This document shows positions 34,698 through 43,622 of a DNA stretch of 64,000 nt, piece after piece. Below the pieces are notes generated by a model. The model made no database searches. It was not told where the DNA came from and worked only from the letters and a program-made list of their open reading frames with translations. Every line of letters starts with the position of its first letter. The first letter of the stretch is position 1. Made by a program: the position numbers and the translations under genes. This DNA comes from Pseudomonas putida (GTDB lineage Bacteria; Pseudomonadota; Gammaproteobacteria; Pseudomonadales; Pseudomonadaceae), in NCBI RefSeq assembly GCF_002025705.1, contig NZ_CP018846.1, positions 3,959,501-4,023,500 on the forward strand, read 5' to 3'.

Positions 34698-35696
34698 GTG
34701 AAAAAACTCTTCAGCGCCTCGCTGCTCGCCGCAGGCCTTGCCCTCGGCAACCTCGCCCAGGCCGCCCCAACCCTGCTCAACGTTTCCTACGACGTGATGC
34801 GCGACTTCTACAAGGACTACAACCCGGCCTTCCAGAAGCACTGGGAAGCCGAGCACAACGAAAAGGTCAACGTGCAGATGTCCTTCGGTGGTTCGAGCAA
34901 GCAGGCGCGTGCAGTGATCGACGGCCTGCCGGCCGATGTCATCACCATGAACATGGCCACCGACATCAATGCCCTGGCCGACAACGGCAAGCTGGTGCCG
35001 GACAATTGGGTGAGCCGCCTGCCGAACAACAGCGCGCCGTTCACCTCGGCCACCGTGTTCATCGTGCGCAAGGGCAACCCCAAGGCGCTGAAGGACTGGC
35101 CTGACTTGCTGAAAGAGGGCGTGCAGGTGATCGTGCCCAACCCGAAAACCTCGGGTAACGGCCGCTACACCTACCTCTCGGCATGGGGCTATGTGCTCAA
35201 GCAAGGCGGTGACGAGACCAAGGCCCGTGACTTCGTCGGCAAGCTGTTCAAGCAGGCTCCGGTGCTGGATACCGGTGGCCGTGCCGCCACCACCACCTTC
35301 ATGACCAACCAGATCGGCGACGTGCTGGTGACCTTCGAGAACGAAGCCGAGATGATCGCCCGCGAGTTCGGCCGCGACCAGTTCGAAGTGGTCTACCCGA
35401 GCGTATCGGCCGAGGCCGAGCCACCGGTGAGCGTGGTCGACAAGGTAGTGGCCAAGAAAGGCACCCAGGCCGTGGCCGAGGAATACCTGAAGTACCTGTG
35501 GTCGCCAGCAGCCCAGGAAATCGCCGCGCAGAACTACCTGCGCCCGCGTGATGCAAGCGTGCTGGCCAAGTACACCGACCGCTTCCCGAAAGTCGACTTC
35601 CTGTCGGTGGAGAAGACCTTTGGTGACTGGCGTACCGTGCAGAAGACCCACTTCAATGACGGTGGCGTGTTCGACCAGATCTACACCAATCAGTAA
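34698..35696 (+). CDS. sbp: Periplasmic sulfate-binding protein
   Basis: 332 residues, the substrate-binding protein of a sulfate/thiosulfate ABC transporter. The signal peptide MKKLFSASLLAAGLALGNLAQA is followed by APTLLNVSYDVMRDFYKDYN. The family motifs VNVQMSFGGSSKQARAVIDG and PNPKTSGNGRYTYLSAW are present. The start is GTG at 34698 with AAGGAAG upstream. No permease or ATPase gene follows, so it must use a transporter encoded elsewhere. Confidence 0.94.
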   Translation: MKKLFSASLLAAGLALGNLAQAAPTLLNVSYDVMRDFYKDYNPAFQKHWEAEHNEKVNVQMSFGGSSKQARAVIDGLPADVITMNMATDINALADNGKLVPDNWVSRLPNNSAPFTSATVFIVRKGNPKALKDWPDLLKEGVQVIVPNPKTSGNGRYTYLSAWGYVLKQGGDETKARDFVGKLFKQAPVLDTGGRAATTTFMTNQIGDVLVTFENEAEMIAREFGRDQFEVVYPSVSAEAEPPVSVVDKVVAKKGTQAVAEEYLKYLWSPAAQEIAAQNYLRPRDASVLAKYTDRFPKVDFLSVEKTFGDWRTVQKTHFNDGGVFDQIYTNQ

Positions 35697-35711
35697 TTGA
35701 TGTAGCCAGCA

Positions 35712-35789
35712 CCGGCCCTTCGCGGCTAAAGCCGCTCCTACAGGGACTCGCGCTCTACTGTAGGAGCGGCTTCAGCCGCGAAGGGCCGG
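35712..35789. repeat. REP-type inverted pair after sbp
   Basis: Arms 35712-35742 and 35759-35789 (ccggcccttcgcggctaaag...), nearly perfect with a short loop. Confidence 0.85.
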
Positions 35790-35884
35790 CACTGAAAACA
35801 CACGGCTTCGAACTTTCCCACCCCGATCATAATCAGTTCCTTGAGTAACCCTGCCCCGCTCACCCCGGCCCAAGGAGTACTCCA

Positions 35885-37909
35885 GTGCTGCGCTATCTCT
35901 CCACCCTACTGCTCGGCTGCCTGCTGAGCACCCATCTGCTCGCCGCAGACCCCGCCCCCGCTGACGAACAACCCGCCGAACCGGAACCGGTACTGCAAGG
36001 CGGTCTGCTTGGTGCCCTGGCCGATGGCCTGGACAGCGCCGCACAGGAACTCGACCTTGACGCCCACCTGGTCGACGCCTGGCGCCTGCGCACCGACCGC
36101 GCCGCCCAGGAAGTGGAACGTCTGGTCGACCGCCATTCGGCCAGCGATTCGCTGCAGCTGGCCGGCAACTTCATCCTGCTGACGCTGGCCTGGGCCGCCA
36201 GCTTCGCCCTGCTCACCAGCCTCGGGCGCTGGCTCGCCAAACGCCTGGCCGGCACTCCATGGTTAAGCGCACGCAAACGCGCCAGCAGCCTGCTTGGCTA
36301 CCTGCTGCCCTACACACTACCGGCGCTCGCCAGCCTGCCGCTGACCCTGTATGTCAGCCGCTTCCTCGACCCGTCGATCGCCCGCGCCCTGGGCCTGAGC
36401 CTGGCCTACGCGACCAGCAGTGGCTTGTTCTCGACCTCGATCATCCTCTGCCTGATCACCCTGTTCGATGCTGGCCACAAGCGCGCGGCGGTAGCGGCGA
36501 TCAAGCGCCTGGCGCCGCGCCCGTTGTTTCTGATCGGTTTCCTCGCTGCCTGGAGCGATGCCCTGACCAGCCCGCAGATCGCCCGCCAGCTGGGCGGCAA
36601 TATCACCGCCAGCATTGCCGTGATCACCGGCCTGACCGCCACCATCGTCTTCGCCAGCCTGGTCATCCGCCTGCGCCGCCCGGTCGCCCACCTGATCCGC
36701 AACCGCGACTACAAGGACCGCGTGCAGCACCGTGCCGTGCAGGAGACCCTGCGCATCTTCTCGGCAGTGTGGTACCTGCCGATCCTGCTGATGATCCTGG
36801 TCTCGGCGATCCACCTGCTCGGCGCTGGCGAAGAAAGCCAGAAGGCACTGCAGAACGCCTTGCTGACCACGGTACTGCTGGTTTCCACCGTATTCCTCAG
36901 TACCCTGCTGCAACACCTGCTGGCTCCGCACGAAGCGGACCCGGCGCAGCGCGTGCGGCCCTACAAGGAACTGCTGCGCAGCCTCGCTCACGCCCTGCTG
37001 CGCATCATCATGGCGGTCACCTTCATCGAACTGCTGGGGCGCATCTGGGGCTTCTCGGTGATCGATTTCGCCCTGAGCAACAGCCTCGGCCAGGCGATCA
37101 GCAATTCACTGTCGAGCATCGGCCTGATCCTGCTGGTCACCTGGCTGCTCTGGGTGGTGCTCGACACCGCCATCCAGGAGGCACTCAAGCCCGCCGTCGG
37201 GCGCCGCGCCTCGCGCCAGCCAAGCACTCGGGTGCGGACCATCCTGCCAATGCTGCGCAATGCGGTGAAAGTCATCCTGATCGTCATCTGCACCATCACC
37301 ACCATGGCCAACCTGGGCATCAATGTCGCGCCGCTGCTGGCCGGTGCCGGGGTGATCGGCCTGGCCATCGGCTTTGGCTCGCAGCAATTGGTACAGGATG
37401 TGATCACCGGGCTGTTCATCCTGATCGAGGACACCATCTCGATCGGCGACTGGGTGGTGCTCGACTCCGGCCATGCCGGCACCGTCGAAAGCCTGACCAT
37501 CCGTACCCTGCGCCTGCGTGACGGCAAAGGCTTCGTGCACTCGGTGCCGTTCGGCCAGATCAAGGCGGTTACCAACCAGTCGCGGCAGTTCGCCTATGCG
37601 TTCTTCTCGGTGCAGTTCACCTATGACAGCGACGTCGACGAGTCGCTGGGGCTGATCCATGAAGTGGGGCATTCGATCAGCGAAGACCCGCTGCTGCGCA
37701 TCAACCTGCAGGGGCCGCTGCAAGTATTCGGGGTGGATCGCATGGACTTGAACGGTTTTGTGCTGACGGCACAGTTCCGCACTATCTCCGGCGGGCAGTA
37801 TGCGGTGAGCCGGGCATTCAACGAGCGGCTGAAGAAGCGCGTGGACCAGACCGAGAATGTGAGCTTTGCCCAGGTTTATCCCATGCCGCTGCGCGGGATT
37901 TCAGCCTGA
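35885..37909 (+). CDS. Large MscS-family mechanosensitive channel
   Basis: 674 residues. A signal peptide (MLRYLSTLLLGCLLSTHLLAA) and a periplasmic N-terminal region lead into about ten helices. The MscS pore helix and beta domain are near residues 470-560: NLGINVAPLLAGAGVIGLAIGFG, SQQLVQDVITGLFILIEDTI and IGDWVVLDSGHAGTVESLTI. It should release solutes on osmotic down-shock. The start is GTG at 35885 with AAGGAG upstream. It is larger than classical MscS (286 residues) and resembles YbiO/MscM-type proteins. Confidence 0.9.
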   Translation: MLRYLSTLLLGCLLSTHLLAADPAPADEQPAEPEPVLQGGLLGALADGLDSAAQELDLDAHLVDAWRLRTDRAAQEVERLVDRHSASDSLQLAGNFILLTLAWAASFALLTSLGRWLAKRLAGTPWLSARKRASSLLGYLLPYTLPALASLPLTLYVSRFLDPSIARALGLSLAYATSSGLFSTSIILCLITLFDAGHKRAAVAAIKRLAPRPLFLIGFLAAWSDALTSPQIARQLGGNITASIAVITGLTATIVFASLVIRLRRPVAHLIRNRDYKDRVQHRAVQETLRIFSAVWYLPILLMILVSAIHLLGAGEESQKALQNALLTTVLLVSTVFLSTLLQHLLAPHEADPAQRVRPYKELLRSLAHALLRIIMAVTFIELLGRIWGFSVIDFALSNSLGQAISNSLSSIGLILLVTWLLWVVLDTAIQEALKPAVGRRASRQPSTRVRTILPMLRNAVKVILIVICTITTMANLGINVAPLLAGAGVIGLAIGFGSQQLVQDVITGLFILIEDTISIGDWVVLDSGHAGTVESLTIRTLRLRDGKGFVHSVPFGQIKAVTNQSRQFAYAFFSVQFTYDSDVDESLGLIHEVGHSISEDPLLRINLQGPLQVFGVDRMDLNGFVLTAQFRTISGGQYAVSRAFNERLKKRVDQTENVSFAQVYPMPLRGISA

Positions 37910-37920
37910 TGTCGCCTGTA

Positions 37921-38016
37921 CCGGCCTCTTCGCGACTAAAGCCGCTCCCACAGGTGCGACGCAAGGTTTGAGAACAGCGCGGTCCCTGTGGGAGCGGCTT
38001 AAGCCGCGAAGAGGCC
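37921..38016. repeat. REP-type inverted pair between convergent genes
   Basis: Arms 37921-37952 and 37985-38016 (cctgtgggagcggcttaagc...) lie between the MscS gene and the convergent methyltransferase. Confidence 0.8.
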
Positions 38017-38029
38017 AGCACAGGCAATA

Positions 38030-38956
38030 TCACACCTGACGGAACACCAGCGCCTTCAGCCCACCCGCCGGGTCGACATCTGGAAACTCCGGCGGATTCT
38101 CCAGCCGCTCGACAAAGGCCAGCGACGGCGCCTGCTCAGCCATCCCCTCGATCAGAAACTCCGGCCCGATCCCCGGGTCGTTGACGCAGGCCAGCACAGT
38201 CCCGCCCTCATTCAGCAACTCCGGCAAACGCCGCAGGATCTTGGCGTAATCCTGGGTCAGCACGAAGCTGCCACGCTGGAAGGTCGGCGGGTCGATGATG
38301 ATCAGGTCGTAAGGCCCGTATTTGCGCACCTTGCCCCACGACTTGAACAGCTCATGCCCAAGGTATGCGACCCGCGACGCATCGTGCCCGTTCAAACGAT
38401 GATTATCACGGCCCCTGGACAGCGCCGACTTGGCCATGTCCAGGTTGACCACCTGCTCGGCACCGCCAGCAATCGCCGCCACCGAGAAGCCGCAGGTATA
38501 GGCGAACAGGTTGAGCACGCGCTTGCCCGCTGCCTGCTCACGCACCCAGCGCCGGCCGTAACGCATGTCGAGGAACAGGCCGTTGTTTTGCCGCACGCCC
38601 AGGTCGAGCAGATAGGTCAGGCCATCCTCGACCACTTCGCGCTGCTGGCAAGGCTCGCCCCACAGCCACTGGCCCGGGCTGTCGGGCAGGTAACGGTGCT
38701 GGATGAGGATCGCCTGGCCGGCCCATTGCGGGCGTTCGGCCAGGCTGCGCAGCATGGCCTCCAGTTCGGCCAGCTGGCCCTCGGGCGGTTCGCGGAACAG
38801 GGCTACCGACAGCACACCCTGCAGCCAGTCCACCGTGACCTGCTCCAGGCCCTCCCAGCAACGGCCGCGGCCGTGGAACAGGCGGCGGGTTTCGGCGGGG
38901 GCAGGGTCAAGGGCAGCCAGCAGGTGCTGTTCGAGGGTGTGGATCGGCGAAGTCAT
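38030..38956 (-). CDS. SAM-dependent methyltransferase (RlmI/RlmK-like)
   Basis: 308 residues. The SAM-binding motif I is NLFAYTCGFSVAAIAGGAEQ, and motif IV is DLIIIDPPTFQRG, the DPP(K/T)F pattern of 23S rRNA cytosine/guanine methyltransferases. It lacks the N-terminal PUA domain of RlmI, so the target cannot be assigned. I chose ATG 38956; an upstream TTG (38968) is possible. Confidence 0.82.
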   Translation of the reverse strand: MTSPIHTLEQHLLAALDPAPAETRRLFHGRGRCWEGLEQVTVDWLQGVLSVALFREPPEGQLAELEAMLRSLAERPQWAGQAILIQHRYLPDSPGQWLWGEPCQQREVVEDGLTYLLDLGVRQNNGLFLDMRYGRRWVREQAAGKRVLNLFAYTCGFSVAAIAGGAEQVVNLDMAKSALSRGRDNHRLNGHDASRVAYLGHELFKSWGKVRKYGPYDLIIIDPPTFQRGSFVLTQDYAKILRRLPELLNEGGTVLACVNDPGIGPEFLIEGMAEQAPSLAFVERLENPPEFPDVDPAGGLKALVFRQV

Positions 38957-38989
38957 GGCGGGTCGCAAGCAAGTGAAAAGGCCGCCATT

Positions 38990-39886
38990 CTACCCCTTGG
39001 CCGGCACTTGTGCAGAACGGAACCACCAGCCCTGCTGCATGCCCGCTGCCGCCAGCAGAATCAACGCCACCCCCAACCACTGCAACGGCGCCAGCCTGTG
39101 CCCGAAGGCCAGCCAGTCGACCAGGATGGCAGCAATCGGGTAGATGAACGACAGCGCACCAGTCAACGCCGTGGGCAGACGCTGGATGGCGCTGTACAGC
39201 AGCACATACATCAACCCGGTGTGGACCATGCCCAAGGTCACCAGGCTGGCCAGAGCCGACGGCTCACCAGGCAAGCCACCGAGCTTCACCCACGGCGCCA
39301 GCAGCAGCACCCCGGTAGCGACCTGGATCAGCGCGATCAGGTGGGGCGGCGTGCCTTTCAGGCGTTTGATGATCAAGGCGGCAATCGCATAGAGCAACGC
39401 CGCGCCCAACGCCAGGGCAATGCCCTGCAAGTAGTCATCACCACTGGCCTGCCCAGCGCCATGGGCACTGACGATCGCCAGCATGCCGAGGAACGCCACA
39501 CTCAGCCAGGTGACCTTGGCTGCGGTGATTTTTTCGCCGAGGAACAGCGCTGCCAAGCCCACCAGCATGAACGGCTGGACGTTGTACACCGCCGTGCCAA
39601 TGGCGATCGACGCCCTCGAATAGGAGGCGAACAGCAGCAGCCAGTTGCCGACGACGGCCACCCCGCTGGCGATGGCCAGCAGGAACGCCGTTCGGGTTAT
39701 CACACCCGGTTTGAGAAAGCCGAACGCCGCGCAGATCACCAGCAAGGTGCCGGTACCGAATACGCAGCGCCAGAACACGACCTCCAGCACCGGCTGCCCC
39801 GACACCAGCACGAACCAGCCAATGGTCCCGGAAATCAGCATGGCGGCGACCATTTCCAGCGAGCCACGGCGCAACGAACTGTCCAT
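38990..39886 (-). CDS. EamA/DMT-family transporter
   Basis: 298 residues with ten likely helices in two EamA repeats (MVAAMLISGTIGWFVLVSGQ; LGMVHTGLMYVLLYSAIQRL). Substrate unknown; amino acid or metabolite export is common in this family. The ATG at 39886 has a strong GGGAGGT site. It is divergent from an Lrp-type regulator, which suggests that the regulator controls it. Confidence 0.88.
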   Translation of the reverse strand: MDSSLRRGSLEMVAAMLISGTIGWFVLVSGQPVLEVVFWRCVFGTGTLLVICAAFGFLKPGVITRTAFLLAIASGVAVVGNWLLLFASYSRASIAIGTAVYNVQPFMLVGLAALFLGEKITAAKVTWLSVAFLGMLAIVSAHGAGQASGDDYLQGIALALGAALLYAIAALIIKRLKGTPPHLIALIQVATGVLLLAPWVKLGGLPGEPSALASLVTLGMVHTGLMYVLLYSAIQRLPTALTGALSFIYPIAAILVDWLAFGHRLAPLQWLGVALILLAAAGMQQGWWFRSAQVPAKG

Positions 39887-40019
39887 CTCACACCTCCCTT
39901 GGATGATGGCCATAGTATGCGGAGGGTCACCGTGCGCCTTCCAGCGGATATCCAAGGCATATCGGCCAGTTCACCTTTACTATCAAGGCATGTTCCCTGA
40001 ATTGCCTGATGAGGTGCGC

Positions 40020-40457
40020 ATGACCGACGCCATCGACCAACTGCTGATCAACGCCTTGATGGAGGACTCGCGCCGTTCGCTCAAGGCGCTGGCACAAATC
40101 AGCGGCCTCTCTGCCCCCAGCGTCAGCGAGCGCCTGCGCCGCCTGGAAGAACGCGGCGTGCTACGCGGTTACACCGTGGATATCGACCCGCGCAGTTTCG
40201 GCTACCAACTGCAGGCCATTGTGCGCATTCGCCCGCTGCCGGGGCAGTTGCAGGAAGTGGAGCGGCAGATCATCGCGATCCCCGAGTTCACCGAGTGCGA
40301 CAAGGTGACCGGCGAGGACTGCTTCATTGCGCGCCTGCATGTGCGCTCGATGGAGCAACTCGACACCCTGCTCGACCGGATCAATGTGCTGGCTGAGACC
40401 AATACCGCGATCATCAAGAAGAGCCCGGTGAAGCGGCGGTTGCCGCCTATGGATTGA
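40020..40457 (+). CDS. Lrp/AsnC-family transcriptional regulator
   Basis: 145 residues. The N-terminal helix-turn-helix is LKALAQISGLSAPSVSERLR, and the C-terminal RAM ligand/oligomer domain includes IPEFTECDKVTGEDCFIARL. The start at 40020 has GAGGT upstream; another ATG lies at 39990. It is divergent from the EamA transporter with 133 bases between, a common layout for amino-acid exporters and their Lrp-type activators. Confidence 0.9.
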   Translation: MTDAIDQLLINALMEDSRRSLKALAQISGLSAPSVSERLRRLEERGVLRGYTVDIDPRSFGYQLQAIVRIRPLPGQLQEVERQIIAIPEFTECDKVTGEDCFIARLHVRSMEQLDTLLDRINVLAETNTAIIKKSPVKRRLPPMD

Positions 40458-40511
40458 TTGCGCCTCGACTTTCCCCGCGAAGAGGCCGACCCCGGAAAAG
40501 CTGACTATTTT

Positions 40512-40521
40512 TTGTACACAA
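40512..40521. promoter_or_regulatory. TTGTRYACAA box, distal to the NCS1 permease
   Basis: TTGTACACAA, 415 bases upstream of the permease start. Confidence 0.5.
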
Positions 40522-40771
40522 GAATGTCACCATAAGTGCCATTTTTGTGTGCACTTTCCCAGGTAACGCCCCAATACGTTACACATCTCGCTCAACTAAT
40601 TCTGACCAATCGATCAACTAAGAAGCCAACTAAAAAATTAAACCTGTTCATCTGGTCAACTTATATTTCGTTCATTTCATAAACTTAATTATCAAGTGCT
40701 TAGATTCAAAATAATGGCCACCTGAAACTCGTTTTTCTCTGGCATGGAACTCGCTTTTGTGTGTTCGTGTT

Positions 40772-40781
40772 TTGTATACAA
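40772..40781. promoter_or_regulatory. TTGTATACAA palindrome, proximal to the NCS1 permease
   Basis: Perfect palindrome 155 bases upstream of the permease start. Two boxes about 260 bases apart would allow looping. Confidence 0.6.
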
Positions 40782-40935
40782 ATTCAACAAAACATAAATA
40801 CACAAGAACTCGCGACGCCGGCCCAACACCGGCCGCCGCGCCCAGAACCCAGTGATGCCAAGCTGCACCGACGAGATGGCGAGCCCGTGCGCATGCCCGC
40901 TCATCGCAGTCCACGTGCATCAGGAGCCTGCCGGA

Positions 40936-42468
40936 ATGAGTACCAGCCTCGACCTTGCCCCTGAACTATCCGTCGCCAGCACCAGCCCCTCTTCCACCCT
41001 AACAGGCGAAATGCCGCCACTCGCACTCAGCCCGCGCCTGCACAACCGTGACCTCGCGCCCACCCGTATCGAAGGCCGCCGCTGGGGCCGCTACAGCATC
41101 TTTGCGCTGTGGACCAACGATGTGCACAACATTGCCAACTACTCCTTCGCCATGGGCTTGTTCGCCCTTGGCCTGGGTGGCTGGCAGATCCTGCTGTCGC
41201 TGGCGATCGGCGCAGCACTGGTGTACTTCTTCATGAACCTGTCCGGCTACATGGGGCAGAAGACCGGCGTGCCATTCCCGGTGATCAGCCGCATCGCCTT
41301 CGGCATCCACGGGGCGCAGGTCCCGGCGCTGATCCGCGCGGTCATCGCCATCGCCTGGTTCGGCATCCAGACCTACCTGGCCTCGGTGGTACTGCGCGTG
41401 CTGCTCACCGCCGTATGGCCGCAAGTCGCCGCCTACGACCACGACAGCATCCTCGGCCTGTCGAGCCTGGGCTGGGTATGCTTCGTGGCGATCTGGCTGG
41501 TGCAGCTGGTGATCCTCGCCTACGGCATGGAGATGGTGCGCCGCTACGAGGCCTTCGCCGGCCCGGTGATCCTGCTGACCGTGGCCAGCCTGGCGGTGTT
41601 CATGTACTTCAAGGCCGATGCGCGTATCGCCTGGTCGGTCGCCGAGCCCCTGACCGGCTATGAGATGTGGCGCAACATCTTCGCCGGCGGCGCCCTGTGG
41701 CTGGCGATCTACGGCACCCTGGTGCTCAACTTCTGCGACTTTGCCCGTTCCTCGCCGTGCCGCAAGACCATTCGCGTCGGCAACTTCTGGGGCCTGCCGG
41801 TGAACATCCTGGTGTTCGCCATGATCACCGTGGTGCTGTGCGGGGCGCAGTTCCAGATCAACGGCCAGATCATCGACAGCCCGACCCAGATCGTCGCCAG
41901 CATCCCCAGCACAGCGTTCCTGGTGCTGGGTTGCCTGGCCTTCCTGATCGTCACCGTGGCGGTGAACATCATGGCCAACTTCGTTGCCCCGGCCTTCGTG
42001 CTGAGCAACCTGGCACCACGCCACCTCAACTTCCGCCGCGCCGGGCTGATCAGCGCGACCCTGGCGGTGCTGATCCTGCCCTGGAACCTCTACAACAGCC
42101 CGCTGGTGATCGTGTACTTCCTGTCCGGCCTGGGCGCCCTGCTCGGCCCGCTGTACGGGGTGATCATGGCCGACTACTGGTTGCTGCGCAAAGGCCGCAT
42201 CAACGTGCCGGAGCTGTACACCGAGCACTCGACCGGCGCCTACCACTACAGCAAAGGCATCAACCTGCGCGCCGTAGCCGCCTTCGTGCCCGCGGCACTG
42301 CTGGCCATCATCCTGGCGCTGGTGCCGAACTTCCACGGTATCGCACCGTTTTCCTGGCTGATCGGCGCCGGCATCGCTGCCGCGGTGTACCTGCTGATCG
42401 CCCCGCGCAACCGCCAATACCACGATGTCAGCGGCGAGTGCATCGCCGTCGACCACAGCAGCCATTGA
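40936..42468 (+). CDS. NCS1-family nucleobase/allantoin/hydantoin permease
   Basis: 510 residues with twelve likely helices. NCS1 signatures are NRDLAPTRIEGRRWGRYSIF at the N-terminus and FALWTNDVHNIANYSFAMGL in helix 1. Relatives carry allantoin, hydantoins, cytosine or uracil. ATG 40936 has CAGGAG upstream. With the racemase just behind it and the shared TTGTRYACAA boxes, a ureide or hydantoin substrate is most likely. Confidence 0.9.
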   Translation: MSTSLDLAPELSVASTSPSSTLTGEMPPLALSPRLHNRDLAPTRIEGRRWGRYSIFALWTNDVHNIANYSFAMGLFALGLGGWQILLSLAIGAALVYFFMNLSGYMGQKTGVPFPVISRIAFGIHGAQVPALIRAVIAIAWFGIQTYLASVVLRVLLTAVWPQVAAYDHDSILGLSSLGWVCFVAIWLVQLVILAYGMEMVRRYEAFAGPVILLTVASLAVFMYFKADARIAWSVAEPLTGYEMWRNIFAGGALWLAIYGTLVLNFCDFARSSPCRKTIRVGNFWGLPVNILVFAMITVVLCGAQFQINGQIIDSPTQIVASIPSTAFLVLGCLAFLIVTVAVNIMANFVAPAFVLSNLAPRHLNFRRAGLISATLAVLILPWNLYNSPLVIVYFLSGLGALLGPLYGVIMADYWLLRKGRINVPELYTEHSTGAYHYSKGINLRAVAAFVPAALLAIILALVPNFHGIAPFSWLIGAGIAAAVYLLIAPRNRQYHDVSGECIAVDHSSH

Positions 42469-42484
42469 TCAAGGAAGACTGCCC

Positions 42485-43213
42485 ATGCGTATTTTGATTG
42501 CCAACGTCAACACCACCGCAGCCATCACCGAAGCCATCGCCGAACAGGCCCGCAGCGTCGCGGCACCCGGCACTGAAATCATCGGCCTGACCCCATGGTT
42601 CGGCGCCGAGTCGGTGGAGGGCAACTTCGAGAGCTACCTGGCCGCCATCGCCGTGATGGACCGGGTGCTGGCCTACGACGGCCCTTATGATGCCGTGATC
42701 CAGGCGGGCTACGGCGAACATGGCCGCGAAGGCCTGCAGGAATTGCTCGACGTACCGGTGGTGGACATCACCGACGCCGCCGCCAGCACCGCCATGTACC
42801 TGGGCCACGCCTATTCGGTGGTGACCACCCTGGACCGCACCGTACCCTTGATCGAAGACCGCCTGAAGCTGTCAGGGTTGTACGACCGTTGCGCCTCGGT
42901 GCGGGCCAGTGGCCTGGCCGTGCTCGAACTGGAGCAAGACCCTCTACGGGCCGTCGAGGCCATTGTCGAGCAGGCCGAGCGGGCCGTGCGTGACGACAAG
43001 GCCGAAGTGATCTGCCTGGGCTGTGGCGGCATGGCCGGGCTGGATGAGCAGATCCGCCAGCGCACCGGGGTGCCGGTGGTCGATGGTGTGAGCGCGGCGG
43101 TGACCATTGCCGAGTCGCTGGTGCGGATGGGGCTCAGCACTTCCAAGGTGCGCACCTATGCCACACCGCGAGTGAAGAAGGTAGTGGGCTGGCCGATGCG
43201 CTTCGGGCGCTAG
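42485..43213 (+). CDS. Asp/Glu/hydantoin racemase family protein
   Basis: 242 residues. The protein begins MRILIANVNTTAAITEAIAE, as in HyuE-type hydantoin and allantoin racemases. Two catalytic cysteines are expected; one is clearly in ICLGCGGMAGL near residue 180, but the first position is not a cysteine in the usual place (VIQAGYGEHG), so racemase activity is uncertain. It starts 17 bases after the permease, so they form an operon. Confidence 0.82.
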   Translation: MRILIANVNTTAAITEAIAEQARSVAAPGTEIIGLTPWFGAESVEGNFESYLAAIAVMDRVLAYDGPYDAVIQAGYGEHGREGLQELLDVPVVDITDAAASTAMYLGHAYSVVTTLDRTVPLIEDRLKLSGLYDRCASVRASGLAVLELEQDPLRAVEAIVEQAERAVRDDKAEVICLGCGGMAGLDEQIRQRTGVPVVDGVSAAVTIAESLVRMGLSTSKVRTYATPRVKKVVGWPMRFGR

Positions 43214-43319
43214 AGCGGCCCCATCTGGACCGGCCCCTTCGCGGGCAAGCTGAACTGGCCTAATGATTTTGGACACCTTCATCGGGCGCTATGATGGCGC
43301 CCAATTGGAGGCAAAATCA

Positions 43320-43622
43320 GTGCGCAAGTCTTATTCGAAAGAACACAAAATCCAAGCTGCCGAAATGGTCCTGGACGGTGGCCAGTCAGTTCCTGAGGTA
43401 TGCGAAATCCTCGGGATTGGCCGTACAGCCCTTCGCCGTTGGGTTGAGCAGGTACGCCAGGAGAGAGAGGGTAAGGTTCCGACTGGAGCCAAAGCCATCA
43501 CTCCGGAGCAGCAACGTATCGAAGAGCTGGAAGCATTGGTTCGTCAAAAGGATCGGGATATCGAAATCCTAAAAAAGGCCAGTGCTCTCCTGCTTCGGGA
43601 CTCCAAAGATCGTTCTCGCTGA
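43320..43622 (+). CDS. IS3-family OrfA (transposase N-terminal part)
   Basis: 100 residues. Helix-turn-helix YSKEHKIQAAEMVLDGGQSV...CEILGIGRTALRRWVEQV, then a leucine-zipper-like segment (EELEALVRQKDRDIEILKK). I chose GTG 43320 because GGAGG lies nine bases upstream; an ATG at 43263 is within the terminal repeat. It overlaps OrfB in the -1 frame. Confidence 0.9.
   Translation: MRKSYSKEHKIQAAEMVLDGGQSVPEVCEILGIGRTALRRWVEQVRQEREGKVPTGAKAITPEQQRIEELEALVRQKDRDIEILKKASALLLRDSKDRSR
43571..43577 (+). promoter_or_regulatory. Slippery site for -1 frameshifting
   Basis: A_AAA_AAG read in the OrfA frame. A -1 slip fuses ...ILKK to the OrfB frame (GQCSPASGLQRSFSLINELS), the usual way IS3 elements make OrfAB transposase. 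Confidence 0.75.

Larger units (their letters stand above)
40458..40935. other. AT-rich control region before the NCS1 permease
   Basis: 478 bases without a supported gene. It holds half of a REP near 40475-40490, two TTGTRYACAA boxes (40512, 40772), and a degenerate third (40545). The 40560-40800 part is strikingly AT-rich, fitting a regulated promoter. Confidence 0.55.
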
